Part shown: in pieces, positions 7,950 through 16,515 of the stretch
Layout: every line of letters starts with the position of its first letter
How positions within the stretch are numbered: position 1 is the first letter of the stretch
Assembly: GCA_023450745.1 (NCBI GenBank)
Contig: JAEXGR010000051.1
Location: 1-29,988 of the forward strand
Source: Synergistota bacterium
GTDB taxonomy: Bacteria; Synergistota; Synergistia; Synergistales; Synergistaceae
Reading direction: 5' to 3'
Length of the DNA stretch: 29,988 nucleotides
Made by a program: the position numbers and the translations under genes
The notes under the pieces: generated by a model
Database searches by the model: none
Told to the model about the DNA's origin: nothing
Seen by the model: only the letters and a program-made list of their open reading frames with translations

Positions 7950-8180
7950 ATGGCGGTAGCTTTGCGCGGGAAGCTGCCTGCCGCCCGCTCCGATAACGTG
8001 ATGAACGCGCAGCCGGCGCTCTCGTTCTGACCGACCGCGGAAGCCCCCGCTTCGGGGGTGCTCGAACCTCTGGAAGCGATGCCGGGGCGGCGCGAACGTT
8101 GCCGGCCGGATAACGGCATGACCCGCGTTATCGCAATGGAAGACTGGTGTCGGATGAGGGGAAGGAGAGTTTTATTATAA
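7950..8180 (+). pseudogene. Decayed, internally deleted second copy of the murE 3' region
   Basis: The spacer between murE and murF reads in one frame as a ghost of MurE. LP...NVMNAQPALSF aligns with LP...NVLNALQALSL of MurE (from about 7290). After the same number of codons, LEPLEAMPGRRERC aligns with LEALERMPQVPGRLERY (a 2-codon gap). NGMTRVI matches NGASCVI, and the end (EDWCRMRG) matches the MurE C-terminus (QDWCRRSG). About 400 nt of MurE between VI and DWCR are missing. An in-frame TGA lies at 8028-8030, and the frame ends in TAA (8178-8180) overlapping murF's ATG by one base. DNA identity is obvious in places, for example near 8002-8024 and 8083-8100. No start or ribosome site of its own. 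A strong hairpin without T tract lies within it at 8041-8059. Best read as a relic of a tandem murE duplication. Confidence 0.75.
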
Positions 8181-9571
8181 TGTCATTATTTACAGTTTCA
8201 GAGGGGGCGCGCCTGTGCGGCGGCCGCTATTACGGGCCGGACGTGAAGATTTCCCGGGGCTGGAAATGCGACAGCCGCGAGGTGCTCCCCGGCGACGCCT
8301 TCGTCGCGATAAAGGGCGCCGTCACCGACGGCCATCTCTATCTCCATCAGGCGATCGAACGCGGCGCGAAGCTGCTGCTCGTCGACGCCGCCGAGCTTGA
8401 GCGGATTGGCGTCCGCGGCGCCGAATACGCCGGCGTGAGCTTTCTCGCCGTGGCGGACACGCAGCGGGCGCTCGCGGCGCTTGCGGAGGAGTATCTGCGC
8501 CGCGTCTCGCCGCGCGTCGCCGCGATCACCGGGAGCGTGGGGAAGACGACGACGCGCGAACTGACGGCGGCGGCGCTGAAAAAGAGATTCCGCGTGCACA
8601 GCGCGATCAGGAGCTTCAACACCTTGATCGGCTGCAGCCTTACGATTCTGGCGATGGCCGAGGATACCGAGGCGCTTGTGCTGGAGCTCGGGACGAACCA
8701 TTTCGGAGAGATCGAGGAGATGGTCAGCCATTTCCCGCCGGAGATCGCCGTGATCACGGAGGTCGCTCCCTGTCACCTGGAGGGCTTCGGCAGCCTGGAG
8801 GGAGTTTTGCGGGCCAAGCTGGAGATATGTAAGAGCCCGCGGCTCGCGGCCGTCGTCTTTAACGGCGACAACGCTCTCTTGAAAGATTATATGTCGTATA
8901 ATCTTGATAACATTAAAAAAATTGGCGTGGGATACGAAGAGGGGGCGGCCCTTACGGTCAAGGCGGCGGAGGTCCGGCTTGACGAAAACGGCCCCCGGAC
9001 GTCGGCGCTTCTTTGCGGCGGCGAAAAGGATATCCCCCTGTCATGCTCGCTCTTCGGCGCGCAGCACGCCTATAACATGGGCTACGCCTTCGCCGTCGCC
9101 TCGTGGTTCGGCCTGACGGAGGAAGAGATCGCGGCGGGGCTGGCAAAGACGCCGCCGATCTCAGGACGCGGCCTCTGTAAGCGCTGCGCGCCGCGCGGAT
9201 GGGTGATAGACGAGGCGTACAACGCCAACCCGGCGTCGATGAGCGCCGCGATCCGCAACACCCGCGCCGCCGCCGACAGCCTTGGCGTCAGAAAACAGGC
9301 CATCCTCGCGGGAATGCGGGAGCTCGGAGAGAGCGCCGCCGCTTGGCACCGCTCGATCATAGAAGAGCTGGACGGCTTTGACGGCGTTCTGCTGCTCGGC
9401 GCGGAGTGGCGCGGCTGCGGAGCGCTGCCGGCGGGCATGAGGCTTTTTTCCTCGCTGGAAGAGCTCATCTCGGAGATAGACTTCGGCGACCTCGACAACC
9501 AGGTGACCCTTGTCAAGGGCTCGAACTCCTACGGCCTCAAACGGGTCGTGGGCGCGCTCACGGAGGCCTGA
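8180..9571 (+). CDS. murF: UDP-N-acetylmuramoyl-tripeptide--D-alanyl-D-alanine ligase MurF
   Basis: 463-aa Mur ligase that attaches the D-Ala-D-Ala dipeptide to UDP-MurNAc-tripeptide. Seen: CDSREVLPGDAFVAIKG in the N-terminal domain, the P-loop GSVGKTTT (118-125), ELGTNHFGEI in the central domain, and IDEAYNANPASM plus AGMRELG in the C-terminal domain, all typical of MurF. I chose the ATG at 8180, preceded by AAGGAGAG about 10 nt upstream, over an in-frame GTG at 8147 which lies inside the murE relic. The start overlaps the stop of that relic (TAATG). mraY follows after a single base. Confidence 0.95.
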   Translation: MSLFTVSEGARLCGGRYYGPDVKISRGWKCDSREVLPGDAFVAIKGAVTDGHLYLHQAIERGAKLLLVDAAELERIGVRGAEYAGVSFLAVADTQRALAALAEEYLRRVSPRVAAITGSVGKTTTRELTAAALKKRFRVHSAIRSFNTLIGCSLTILAMAEDTEALVLELGTNHFGEIEEMVSHFPPEIAVITEVAPCHLEGFGSLEGVLRAKLEICKSPRLAAVVFNGDNALLKDYMSYNLDNIKKIGVGYEEGAALTVKAAEVRLDENGPRTSALLCGGEKDIPLSCSLFGAQHAYNMGYAFAVASWFGLTEEEIAAGLAKTPPISGRGLCKRCAPRGWVIDEAYNANPASMSAAIRNTRAAADSLGVRKQAILAGMRELGESAAAWHRSIIEELDGFDGVLLLGAEWRGCGALPAGMRLFSSLEELISEIDFGDLDNQVTLVKGSNSYGLKRVVGALTEA

Positions 9572-9572
9572 G

Positions 9573-10541
9573 ATGTTTATCGAATTTACCGCCGTCCTCT
9601 TTTTCGCCTTTGCGCTGGAGCTATTCCTTCAGCGGAGCTGGATCGGGGTCATGCGCAGTATGAAGATCGAGCAGGTGACGAAGCTGTACGGGCCGGCGTG
9701 GCATGAAAAGACGAAGATGGGCACGCCGACGATGGGCGGCATCGTCTTTATCCCCGTGCTGCTGCTTGCCGTTCCTTTGATAATAATGATGGACGACGAT
9801 TTTTCGCTGCGCTACGCGGCGCAGATAGTCTCCTACCCGGTACTCGCGGCGGCGGTCGGCTTTGTGGACGACTGGCTGAAATACAGCCGCCACGCAAGCG
9901 ACGGCCTGAAAAGCCTCCAGAAGCTCGCGCTGCAGCTCCTCGTCACTCTGCCGTGGGCGCTCTGGGTCTCGCAGCCGCCCTTTATCCTCTTTCCGGGGCT
10001 TGAGGTATCGTATCCTTTATATGTCGCGTTGGTGACCTTCATCGGCGTCGGCCTGCAAAACGCGGTGAACGTCACGGATGGCCTCGACGGCCTTGCCGCG
10101 GGCTGCGCCCTGATCTCCTTTCTGGGGGCGCTCTCCTTCATCGACGGCGGCCCGACGCTGATGCTCTTTATCGCGGCGGCCTGCGGGCTCTGTCTGGGCT
10201 TCCTCTGGCACAACGCGAACCCGGCCTCGGTATTCATGGGCGACGTCGGCGCGCACTTTCTCGCGGGGCTGCTGCTCTCGCTCTGTCTCAACGCGGGAGT
10301 CCTCGTCTTTGTAATCCCGCTCGGCTTTTTCTTCGGGGTGGAGATATTGTCCGTCACGATTCAGATAATCGCGATCAGGTGCTTCCGCCGCAAGGTCTTT
10401 AAGATGAGTCCGATACATCACCATTTTGAGATGTCCGGGTGGAAGGAGACGCAGATCGTGACGCGTTTCTGGGTGATGCACGCCGTCGGCCTGTGTCTTT
10501 TGATGAGCCTCTTATTTTATTTTGCACTTCGGAATTTTTGA
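9573..10541 (+). CDS. mraY: Phospho-N-acetylmuramoyl-pentapeptide transferase MraY
   Basis: 322-aa polytopic membrane enzyme that transfers phospho-MurNAc-pentapeptide from UDP to undecaprenyl phosphate, giving lipid I. Seen: about ten hydrophobic segments, the KMGTPTMGG loop, a VDDWLK aspartate pair, NVTDGLDGLAAG with D169 and D172, MGDVGAHFLAG and the SPIHHHFE histidine loop (HHH 282-284). Together these are diagnostic for MraY. GGAGG lies 6 nt before the ATG, inside the end of murF. It is slightly shorter than the E. coli enzyme (360 aa), similar to Gram-positive and thermophile forms. Its last codons contain a candidate promoter for murD. Confidence 0.97.
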   Translation: MFIEFTAVLFFAFALELFLQRSWIGVMRSMKIEQVTKLYGPAWHEKTKMGTPTMGGIVFIPVLLLAVPLIIMMDDDFSLRYAAQIVSYPVLAAAVGFVDDWLKYSRHASDGLKSLQKLALQLLVTLPWALWVSQPPFILFPGLEVSYPLYVALVTFIGVGLQNAVNVTDGLDGLAAGCALISFLGALSFIDGGPTLMLFIAAACGLCLGFLWHNANPASVFMGDVGAHFLAGLLLSLCLNAGVLVFVIPLGFFFGVEILSVTIQIIAIRCFRRKVFKMSPIHHHFEMSGWKETQIVTRFWVMHAVGLCLLMSLLFYFALRNF

Positions 10542-10549
10542 GTTATGAT
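10522..10549 (+). promoter_or_regulatory. Candidate internal promoter at the mraY/murD junction
   Basis: TTGCAC (10522-10527), a 16-nt spacer and TATGAT (10544-10549), followed by an AT-rich leader of about 30 nt to the murD start. It is in the longest AT-rich patch inside the mraZ-murB part of the cluster and could allow murD-ftsW-murG to be expressed separately. Confidence 0.45.
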
Positions 10550-10584
10550 AATAGCTTAGATTTTTAAAAGTTGGAAGGCTGTTG

Positions 10585-11967
10585 GTGAAGATGACGGAAA
10601 ATATGCAGTTGGCTGGAAAACGGATCACGGTGATCGGCGCCGGCGTAAGCGGACGCGCGCTTGCCGAGCTTGCCGCGGAGCGCGGCGCGGAGGTCTTCGT
10701 CTCCGATATAAAGGAGCCGGACGCCGCGGTCGTTAAGAGCTTTGCGGAGAAGGGAATCAAGTGGGAGGGCGGCGGAAACACGCAGGCCGCGCTTGAGGCC
10801 GACGAGATAATCGTCAGCTCCGGCATCTCGCCCAAAGCCCCGATACTTGAAGCGGCCCGCGCGCGCGGGGTGGCGGTCAAGGGCGAGCTGGACTTCGTAT
10901 CGCCCTACCTTTCGGGGATCGTAATCGGCGTCACCGGCAGCAACGGCAAGACGACGACCACCTCGATGATCGGCTATTACCTTTCGCAGATGGGCTATTC
11001 CGTCATGACGGGCGGCAACATCGGCAACGCCGTGGCTCACGCCGCGGGAAAGGAATATGACTTTATCGTTCTTGAACTCTCCAGCTTCCAGCTACACTGG
11101 GCGAAGGAATTTATCTGCGACTTCGCGGTGGTGACGAATCTCGCCCCCGACCATATCGACTGGCACGGCTCCTACGAAAATTACGTCGCGGCGAAGGCGA
11201 ACCTCCTGAACTGCCTCGCGCCGGGCGGCGGCGCGATCTACCAGAGCCGCGACGAAGAGGCCCTCAATATCGCAAGAGACGACATCAAACGGTATCCGCT
11301 CTACTGGGGTGAAAAAGACCCGCACCAGAGAGGGGTCTATCTTGACGACGGCGTCAAAGCCGCCTGGGTAAACGGCGGCGGCTGCCGCATGAAACGCCGC
11401 CTCTTCTTCTTCGACGACGTGAAGCTGCTGGGAAAACACAATCTGGAAAACGCCGCGATGGCCTTGGGCGTCCTCGCCCTGTTCAACGCAGGCGACGTGC
11501 CGCCGGCGCTGATCGGCTCCTACGTGCCGCCGAAGCACCGCTGCGCCTTCGCGGGAGAGGCGCGCGGCTTGACCTTTGTCGACGACTCCAAAGGAACCAA
11601 CGTCGCGGCCACCGTGACGGCGATGGCCTCGCTGCCCGGCACGAAGGTCATCATCCTCGGAGGCCAGGGCAAAGGCGAGGATTACGCGCCGCTTGCCGCG
11701 GCCGTAAAGGAATACGCCCGCGCGGCGGTGGTCTTAGGCTCCGAAAAGGAGAAGATCGCCGCGGCCCTCACAGCCGCGGGGGTCGCCGATTACAAGCTCG
11801 CCGCCGACATGGAGGAGGCCGTCAAAACGGCCTGCGCGCTGGCCGCGGCGGGCGACACGGTGCTGTTGTCTCCCGCCTGCACAAGCTGGGATATGTATCC
11901 GAGCTATAATGTCCGCGGCGATCATTTCTGCGCGATTGTAAAAGAGATCATCGGCTCAGAGGAATAG
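10585..11967 (+). CDS. murD: UDP-N-acetylmuramoyl-L-alanine--D-glutamate ligase MurD
   Basis: About 460-aa cytoplasmic Mur ligase that adds D-glutamate to UDP-MurNAc-L-Ala. Seen: the N-terminal Rossmann loop VIGAGVSGRA, ISSGISPKAP-like SSGISPKAP, the P-loop GSNGKTTT (118-125), LSSFQL, NLAPDHIDWHGSYENYVAAK in the central domain, and DDSKGTNVAAT, GGQGKG and LSPACTSWDMY in the C-terminal domain. The start is uncertain: TTG 10582, GTG 10585 and ATG 10591 are in frame. GTG 10585 has GGAAGG 6 nt upstream and is used here. A candidate promoter lies just upstream; ftsW follows after 5 nt. Confidence 0.95.
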   Translation: MKMTENMQLAGKRITVIGAGVSGRALAELAAERGAEVFVSDIKEPDAAVVKSFAEKGIKWEGGGNTQAALEADEIIVSSGISPKAPILEAARARGVAVKGELDFVSPYLSGIVIGVTGSNGKTTTTSMIGYYLSQMGYSVMTGGNIGNAVAHAAGKEYDFIVLELSSFQLHWAKEFICDFAVVTNLAPDHIDWHGSYENYVAAKANLLNCLAPGGGAIYQSRDEEALNIARDDIKRYPLYWGEKDPHQRGVYLDDGVKAAWVNGGGCRMKRRLFFFDDVKLLGKHNLENAAMALGVLALFNAGDVPPALIGSYVPPKHRCAFAGEARGLTFVDDSKGTNVAATVTAMASLPGTKVIILGGQGKGEDYAPLAAAVKEYARAAVVLGSEKEKIAAALTAAGVADYKLAADMEEAVKTACALAAAGDTVLLSPACTSWDMYPSYNVRGDHFCAIVKEIIGSEE

Positions 11968-11972
11968 ATAAG

Positions 11973-13118
11973 ATGGAACCGAGGCTCGAGGGCTCGCCGG
12001 ACAACCGGTATAAGGCCAATCCCTTCATCTGGGTGATTCCGCTGATCCTGAGCGGGATCGGCATCCTGATGATCACCTCCACCACGAGCCCCACCTCGTT
12101 CATGTACACCGGCACCCCCTTCCAGATGGGAATCAAGCAGCTCCAGTGGCTGGGGGTCGCGCTGCTGGGCATGTTTTTCGTCTACTCCGTGCCGGTGAGG
12201 ATCTGGTACAGATTCTCCGGGCCGCTTTTGATTCTGATGTGGCTGCTGGCGTGGCTGCCGCTTTTTCCCGGAGTGGGCGAGGCCATCGGGGGAGCGCGGC
12301 GATGGATTCGCCTGCCGGGCCTGGGCGTGTCGCTGCAGCCGGGAGAGCTTCTCTGCCTGGCCGCAGCGCTGCACCTGGCGAAGCTCCTCTCGCGCGGCGC
12401 CGAACGGGACCCGCTGAAGAGCTTCGTCAACACGGTGATCCTCGTCGTGCTCGCGGTGCTGCCGCTGCTCGCGCAGCCCGACCTTGGCACGACGATTCTG
12501 ATCTTCACCGTCGCGATGGGCATGTATGTCGAAAAGGTGGGCTGGCGCTACCCGGTCATCGCCGGAGGCGTGCTGGGCGGCGTCGTCTTCCCGCTGCTGA
12601 TACTGATAGAGCCCTACAGAATGAGGCGCGTCACGGCCTTCATCGACCCCTGGCAGGACCCCTTGAACAAGGGCTTTCAGGCGATACAGGGGCTGATCGC
12701 CTTCTCCAACGGCGGCCTGTGGGGCTCGGGGCTCGGCCACGGATTTCAAAAGCTCAACTACCTGCCCGCCGCCTACACGGACTTTATATACGCGGCGGTG
12801 GGGGAGGAGCTCGGGCTTGTCGGCACGCTCTGCATCCTCGGGCTCTTCGGCTTCTGGCTGGCGCAGACCCGCGCGAGCTATTTCAGAACGCCCGACCCCT
12901 TTAAATCGTCGCTGATCTGGGGGATATCGCTGACCGTGCTCCTGCCGCTCGTGATAAACGTCGCGGGAGTTACAAAAATGATCCCGCTGACGGGGATGCC
13001 GCTGCCCTTCATCAGCTACGGCGGCACCTCGCTCGTCACCATGTGGTCGCGCGTCGGGCTCATGCTGCGGCTGGAAAAGGACAGCTGGCTGGAGGATGAT
13101 GAAAATGGCGGAAAATAA
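11973..13118 (+). CDS. ftsW: Septal peptidoglycan glycosyltransferase FtsW (SEDS family)
   Basis: 381-aa SEDS membrane protein that polymerises lipid II at the septum in partnership with FtsI. Seen: roughly nine to ten membrane segments, GGARRWIRLPGLGVSLQPGE (the SEDS signature), the QPDLGT motif, NKGFQAIQGLIAFSNGG, YTDFIYAAVGEELG with the conserved Asp (D270) that corresponds to the catalytic residue, and the closing PLPFISYGGTSL. AGAGGA lies 9 nt before the ATG. Placed between murD and murG, which favours FtsW over RodA. Its end overlaps murG by 14 nt. Confidence 0.96.
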   Translation: MEPRLEGSPDNRYKANPFIWVIPLILSGIGILMITSTTSPTSFMYTGTPFQMGIKQLQWLGVALLGMFFVYSVPVRIWYRFSGPLLILMWLLAWLPLFPGVGEAIGGARRWIRLPGLGVSLQPGELLCLAAALHLAKLLSRGAERDPLKSFVNTVILVVLAVLPLLAQPDLGTTILIFTVAMGMYVEKVGWRYPVIAGGVLGGVVFPLLILIEPYRMRRVTAFIDPWQDPLNKGFQAIQGLIAFSNGGLWGSGLGHGFQKLNYLPAAYTDFIYAAVGEELGLVGTLCILGLFGFWLAQTRASYFRTPDPFKSSLIWGISLTVLLPLVINVAGVTKMIPLTGMPLPFISYGGTSLVTMWSRVGLMLRLEKDSWLEDDENGGK

Positions 13119-14175
13119 GGGACTAAGACTTCTGCTCGCGGCCGGCGGCACCGGCGGACACATCTGGCCGGCGCTTTCCTTTGGCGGCTGGATCAGGGAG
13201 CGCCACCCCGAGTGCGAAGTTGGCTATATCTGCGGTTCAAGGCCGCTCGAACGGGAAATATACCACGCCGCCGGCGCGGAACCCGTGATCCTGCCGCTGG
13301 AGGGCTCGCCGCTCTCCGGCGGCGGCATCCGGCAGAAGGGCCGGCGTCTGGCCTCGCTCTTCTCCGCTTACGGCGCGGCCGCGGAATTTATCGCGCGCTT
13401 CAAGCCGGACGCGGCGCTGCTCTTCGGCGGATACCTCTCCTTCCCGCTGATCATGGCCTGCAAGAGGGCGGGAGTCCGCTGCGCGATGCACGAGCAGAAC
13501 GCGCGCGCCGGCAAGGTGACACGGCTCGCCGCAAGGCTGGGGCTGGAGATATACAGCGGCTGGAAGGAATGCCTGCCGCTTTCTCCGCGAAAACACCTGC
13601 GGACGGGAGTTCCCGTGCGGGATTTCGCGCCGCTCTCCCAGAGCGAAGCGTGGCGGAAGCTGGCGCTTACGGAGGAGATGCCGGCGGGGCCGAAGGTCGT
13701 GGTCTTCTCCGGTTCGCTCGGCAGTCAGTCGATCAAGGAAAAAATCTGCGCACTCGCGGCGGGGGAGTTTTGCAGCTGGAACTTCATCCTTCCCGCGGTC
13801 GCCGAAAAAAAAGAGAGAGTGGGCGGCAACGTCTGGCTGCTTCCCAAGGTCTGGGACGCCTCGCCGCTCTACGCGGCGGCGGACATGCTGGTGCTGCGCG
13901 CGGGCGGCTCGACCCTGACCGAGGCCGGCGTTCTCGGAATCCCGGCGCTCATCATCCCCTGGAAGGGCGCCGCCGACAACCACCAGTACTACAACGCGCT
14001 CTCGTTTGTGAGCGAAAACGCCGGTCTGATCTGGACCGGCGACGAGGGAACGGAGGTTCTGGCCTCGTCCCTGCTGCGCCTGCGGTCGATGGGCGTGAAA
14101 GGCAGGGGCAGAGGGCTTTACGGGCAGGGAAACGTCATCTGTGAAAATCTTTGGAGCGCGTTATGGAGCCATTGA
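13105..14175 (+). CDS. murG: Undecaprenyldiphospho-muramoylpentapeptide beta-N-acetylglucosaminyltransferase MurG
   Basis: 356-aa membrane-associated GT-B enzyme that adds GlcNAc to lipid I to make lipid II. Seen: GGTGGH (14-19) for lipid I/diphosphate binding, FGGYLSFP, HEQNARAGKVTRLAA, FSGSLGSQ, and the UDP-GlcNAc site RAGGSTLTEAGVLGIPALIIPW followed by the HQYYNA motif. Three ATGs (13096, 13099, 13105) are in frame; the last one has GGAGG at the proper 9-nt distance and is chosen. It overlaps the end of ftsW. At the C-terminus the last 25 residues are basic and unusual but uninterrupted. murC follows after 36 nt. Confidence 0.94.
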   Translation: MAENKGLRLLLAAGGTGGHIWPALSFGGWIRERHPECEVGYICGSRPLEREIYHAAGAEPVILPLEGSPLSGGGIRQKGRRLASLFSAYGAAAEFIARFKPDAALLFGGYLSFPLIMACKRAGVRCAMHEQNARAGKVTRLAARLGLEIYSGWKECLPLSPRKHLRTGVPVRDFAPLSQSEAWRKLALTEEMPAGPKVVVFSGSLGSQSIKEKICALAAGEFCSWNFILPAVAEKKERVGGNVWLLPKVWDASPLYAAADMLVLRAGGSTLTEAGVLGIPALIIPWKGAADNHQYYNALSFVSENAGLIWTGDEGTEVLASSLLRLRSMGVKGRGRGLYGQGNVICENLWSALWSH

Positions 14176-14211
14176 CGGCCCATCATTTTTTCCACCTTTT
14201 GAAGGGAGAGT

Positions 14212-15633
14212 ATGATCAAGTTGGATAACAGGGATATCAGCCTTAAGAATAAGAGCATCCACCTTATGGGCATCGGAGGGGCCGGAATGAGCGGCCTGGC
14301 CATTCTTTTGGATCAGATCGGGGCGAAGGTGTCGGGATGCGATACGATAAAGACCGCCTATATGAAGCACCTTGATGAACGTAACATTCCTATTATTATA
14401 GGACATGAAGCTAAACACATAGATGAATTTATGCCGAACATCCTTGTCTATTCCAGCGCGCTGCCCAACGACCACCCCGAGATATTGAAGGCCTGGCAGC
14501 AGGGAATACAGGTTTCGCGCCGCGCCGAGGTGCTGAGCCAGATATTCAACGTCCGCCGCGGCGTCGGCGTGGCGGGGACGCACGGAAAGACCACCACCTC
14601 GTCGATGATCTCGCTCGTGGCGGAAAACGCGGGGCTCGACCCCACGGTGGCGATCGGCGGGGAACTGCTGCAAATCGGCACGAACGCGAAGTTGGGGACG
14701 AGCGACTATATGGTGGCCGAGCTGGACGAAAGCGATCGTTCCTTCGTCTACTTCCATCCCGAGATCGCCATCGTCACGAACGTCGACTGGGACCACCGGG
14801 ACCACTACATGACCTTCAAGGCCGTCACCGACGCCTTCGCCGAATTCCTCACGCACGTCAAGAGCGAGGGCCGGGTCATCATCTGTATGGAAGACGGCGG
14901 CGTGCGCAAGCTCTGCGAGGAATACAACGTCTCTTCCTCCGTCGTCACCTACGGCTGGGGGCGCGGGTGGAACTGGGGCGCCGCGGAGGTAAAGCACTTC
15001 TTCGGCGGCGGCGTCTCCTACACGCTGTTCCACGACGGCGAGGAATTGGGGACCGTCGAACTTGCCGTCTCCGGGGAGCACAACGTGCTCAACTCCCTCG
15101 CGGCCTATGCCGCCTGCCACGAGATGGGCATCGTGCACGACGATATCGTGAAGGGGCTGAAAATATTCCGCGGCGCGAAGCGCCGGCTGCAGAAGACCGG
15201 CGAAGTGGGGGACATCCTCATCTACGACGACTACGGCCACCACCCGAACGAAATATCGGCGACGCTTGACACCGTGCGCAAGATATTCCCCGAGCGGCGC
15301 ATCGTGGCGATCTTCCAGCCGCACCGTTTCAGCCGCACCGCCGCGCTCTATAAAGAGTTTGCTGACGCGCTTTCTCTTGCGGACAGGGCGTTTATTCTGC
15401 CCATATATGGCTCCGACGAAATGCCGATGGAGGGCGTCTCCTCCAAGCTGATCTTTGACGCCGCCTCGGACGACATGCGTTCGCACTACGAACTCTCGGG
15501 AAATTTTGACGACCTCATCACCTCCGTCTGCCAGGCCGCCCGTTCGGGCGACGTGATCCTGACGGTCGGCGCGGGCTCGGTGGGCACGCTGGGGAAGAAG
15601 ATCGTCGAAAAGCTGACAGAGATGCAGGCATAG
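14212..15633 (+). CDS. murC: UDP-N-acetylmuramate--L-alanine ligase MurC
   Basis: 473-aa ATP-dependent ligase for the first stem-peptide residue. Seen: the N-terminal nucleotide loop GIGGAGMSG (20-28), SSALPNDHPE, the P-loop GTHGKTTT (122-129), ELDESDRSF, NVDWDHRDHY in the central domain, RRLQKTGEVGDI and YDDYGHHPNEISATL, then QPHRFSRT in the C-terminal domain. These are MurC-specific. AAGGGAGAG precedes the ATG closely. The stop TAG (15631-15633) is directly followed by the murB ATG. Confidence 0.97.
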   Translation: MIKLDNRDISLKNKSIHLMGIGGAGMSGLAILLDQIGAKVSGCDTIKTAYMKHLDERNIPIIIGHEAKHIDEFMPNILVYSSALPNDHPEILKAWQQGIQVSRRAEVLSQIFNVRRGVGVAGTHGKTTTSSMISLVAENAGLDPTVAIGGELLQIGTNAKLGTSDYMVAELDESDRSFVYFHPEIAIVTNVDWDHRDHYMTFKAVTDAFAEFLTHVKSEGRVIICMEDGGVRKLCEEYNVSSSVVTYGWGRGWNWGAAEVKHFFGGGVSYTLFHDGEELGTVELAVSGEHNVLNSLAAYAACHEMGIVHDDIVKGLKIFRGAKRRLQKTGEVGDILIYDDYGHHPNEISATLDTVRKIFPERRIVAIFQPHRFSRTAALYKEFADALSLADRAFILPIYGSDEMPMEGVSSKLIFDAASDDMRSHYELSGNFDDLITSVCQAARSGDVILTVGAGSVGTLGKKIVEKLTEMQA

Positions 15634-16515
15634 ATGGAAAAGGGCGCGCTGATACCGAACTGTTCGCTGAAAGAGCTCAACACCTGGCAGTGCGGCGGCC
15701 GGTGTCTTTGGCTCGCCGCGCCCGCTTCGGCCTCGGAGGCCCTGACGCTGATAGAGAAGGCCCGCGATTCCGCGACGGCGCTTTACGTGCTCGGCGGGGG
15801 GTCGAACGTCCTCGTACAGGAGGGGCTCCTGAACGCCGGAGTGATCTCGGCGGCGGCGATGGATTCGTTCGCCGTGCGCGAGGAGGGCGGCGCGGCGTAT
15901 CTTGAAGCGGGCGCGGGCCTTCCCGTTAAAAAGATCCTGGCGCTGGCGCTGGAAAACGGCTGGGGGGCTCTTTCCTTCCTCGCAGGCATCCCCGGCACCG
16001 TCGGCGGCGCGCTTTACGGCAACGCCGGCGCCGCGGGAGAAAGCTTCGCGCCGTTGGTGGAATGGGTGGAGACCGTCTCGCGGCAAGGAAAAAAGCGGCG
16101 CTGGCTCCGGGAGGAGCTGCTCTGGCAGTACCGGGCCTCGCCCTGGGCAGAGCCGCCGCTTCTCATCACGAAGGCGCTTTTTCGTCTGCCTTATGAATCT
16201 AAATATAACATTATCAAAAATATAAGACATTTTGCGGAGCTTAAAAAGGGACAGCCCATCGGCGCGAAGACGGCGGGCTGCGTATTCAAGAACCCGCCCG
16301 GCGCCGCCGCCGGGAAGCTTCTCGACAGCTGCGGCTGTAAGGAGCTGGCGCTCGGCGGCGCGCGCGTCTCGCCGCGGCATGCGAATTTTATCGAAAATTG
16401 CGGGGGCGCGCGCGCGGAAGATATATATAATCTAACGAAGATCTGCCGAACAAGAGTGTACGAGGAATTTGGGATAAGGCTGGAGTATGAAATTAAATTC
16501 TTTGGGGCGTTTTAG
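15634..16515 (+). CDS. murB: UDP-N-acetylenolpyruvoylglucosamine reductase MurB (type II-like)
   Basis: 293-aa FAD flavoenzyme that reduces UDP-GlcNAc-enolpyruvate to UDP-MurNAc with NADPH. Seen: NTWQCGGRC near the start, the FAD pyrophosphate loop LGGGSNVLV, SFLAGIPGTVGGALYGNAGA, WQYRASP, and KTAGCVFKNP. In E. coli the corresponding loop holds Ser229, the proton donor; here it is C216. Length and lack of the extra loop/helix fit the shorter type II class. There is no spacer after murC; only a weak GCAGG lies upstream, implying coupling. The 3' end overlaps the next gene by 29 nt. AT-rich codons appear near 16195-16245 and at the end, unlike the rest. Confidence 0.94.
   Translation: MEKGALIPNCSLKELNTWQCGGRCLWLAAPASASEALTLIEKARDSATALYVLGGGSNVLVQEGLLNAGVISAAAMDSFAVREEGGAAYLEAGAGLPVKKILALALENGWGALSFLAGIPGTVGGALYGNAGAAGESFAPLVEWVETVSRQGKKRRWLREELLWQYRASPWAEPPLLITKALFRLPYESKYNIIKNIRHFAELKKGQPIGAKTAGCVFKNPPGAAAGKLLDSCGCKELALGGARVSPRHANFIENCGGARAEDIYNLTKICRTRVYEEFGIRLEYEIKFFGAF

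Noticed and set aside
8041..8059. Hairpin as a murE terminator
   Set aside because: The stem is strong but there is no T tract, and it lies within the murE relic; termination here would also cut off the rest of the dcw cluster.
11922..13163. Minus-strand frame of 413 codons opposite ftsW
   Set aside because: Antisense to a clear membrane-protein gene; the composition is Gln/Arg/Pro/His-rich and without domain features.
14161..16380. Long minus-strand open frame (739 codons) opposite murC and murB
   Set aside because: It lies antisense to two certain genes, is rich in Arg/Gly/Ala/His as expected from reversed GC-rich codons, and shows no recognisable motif. It is a by-product of codon bias.
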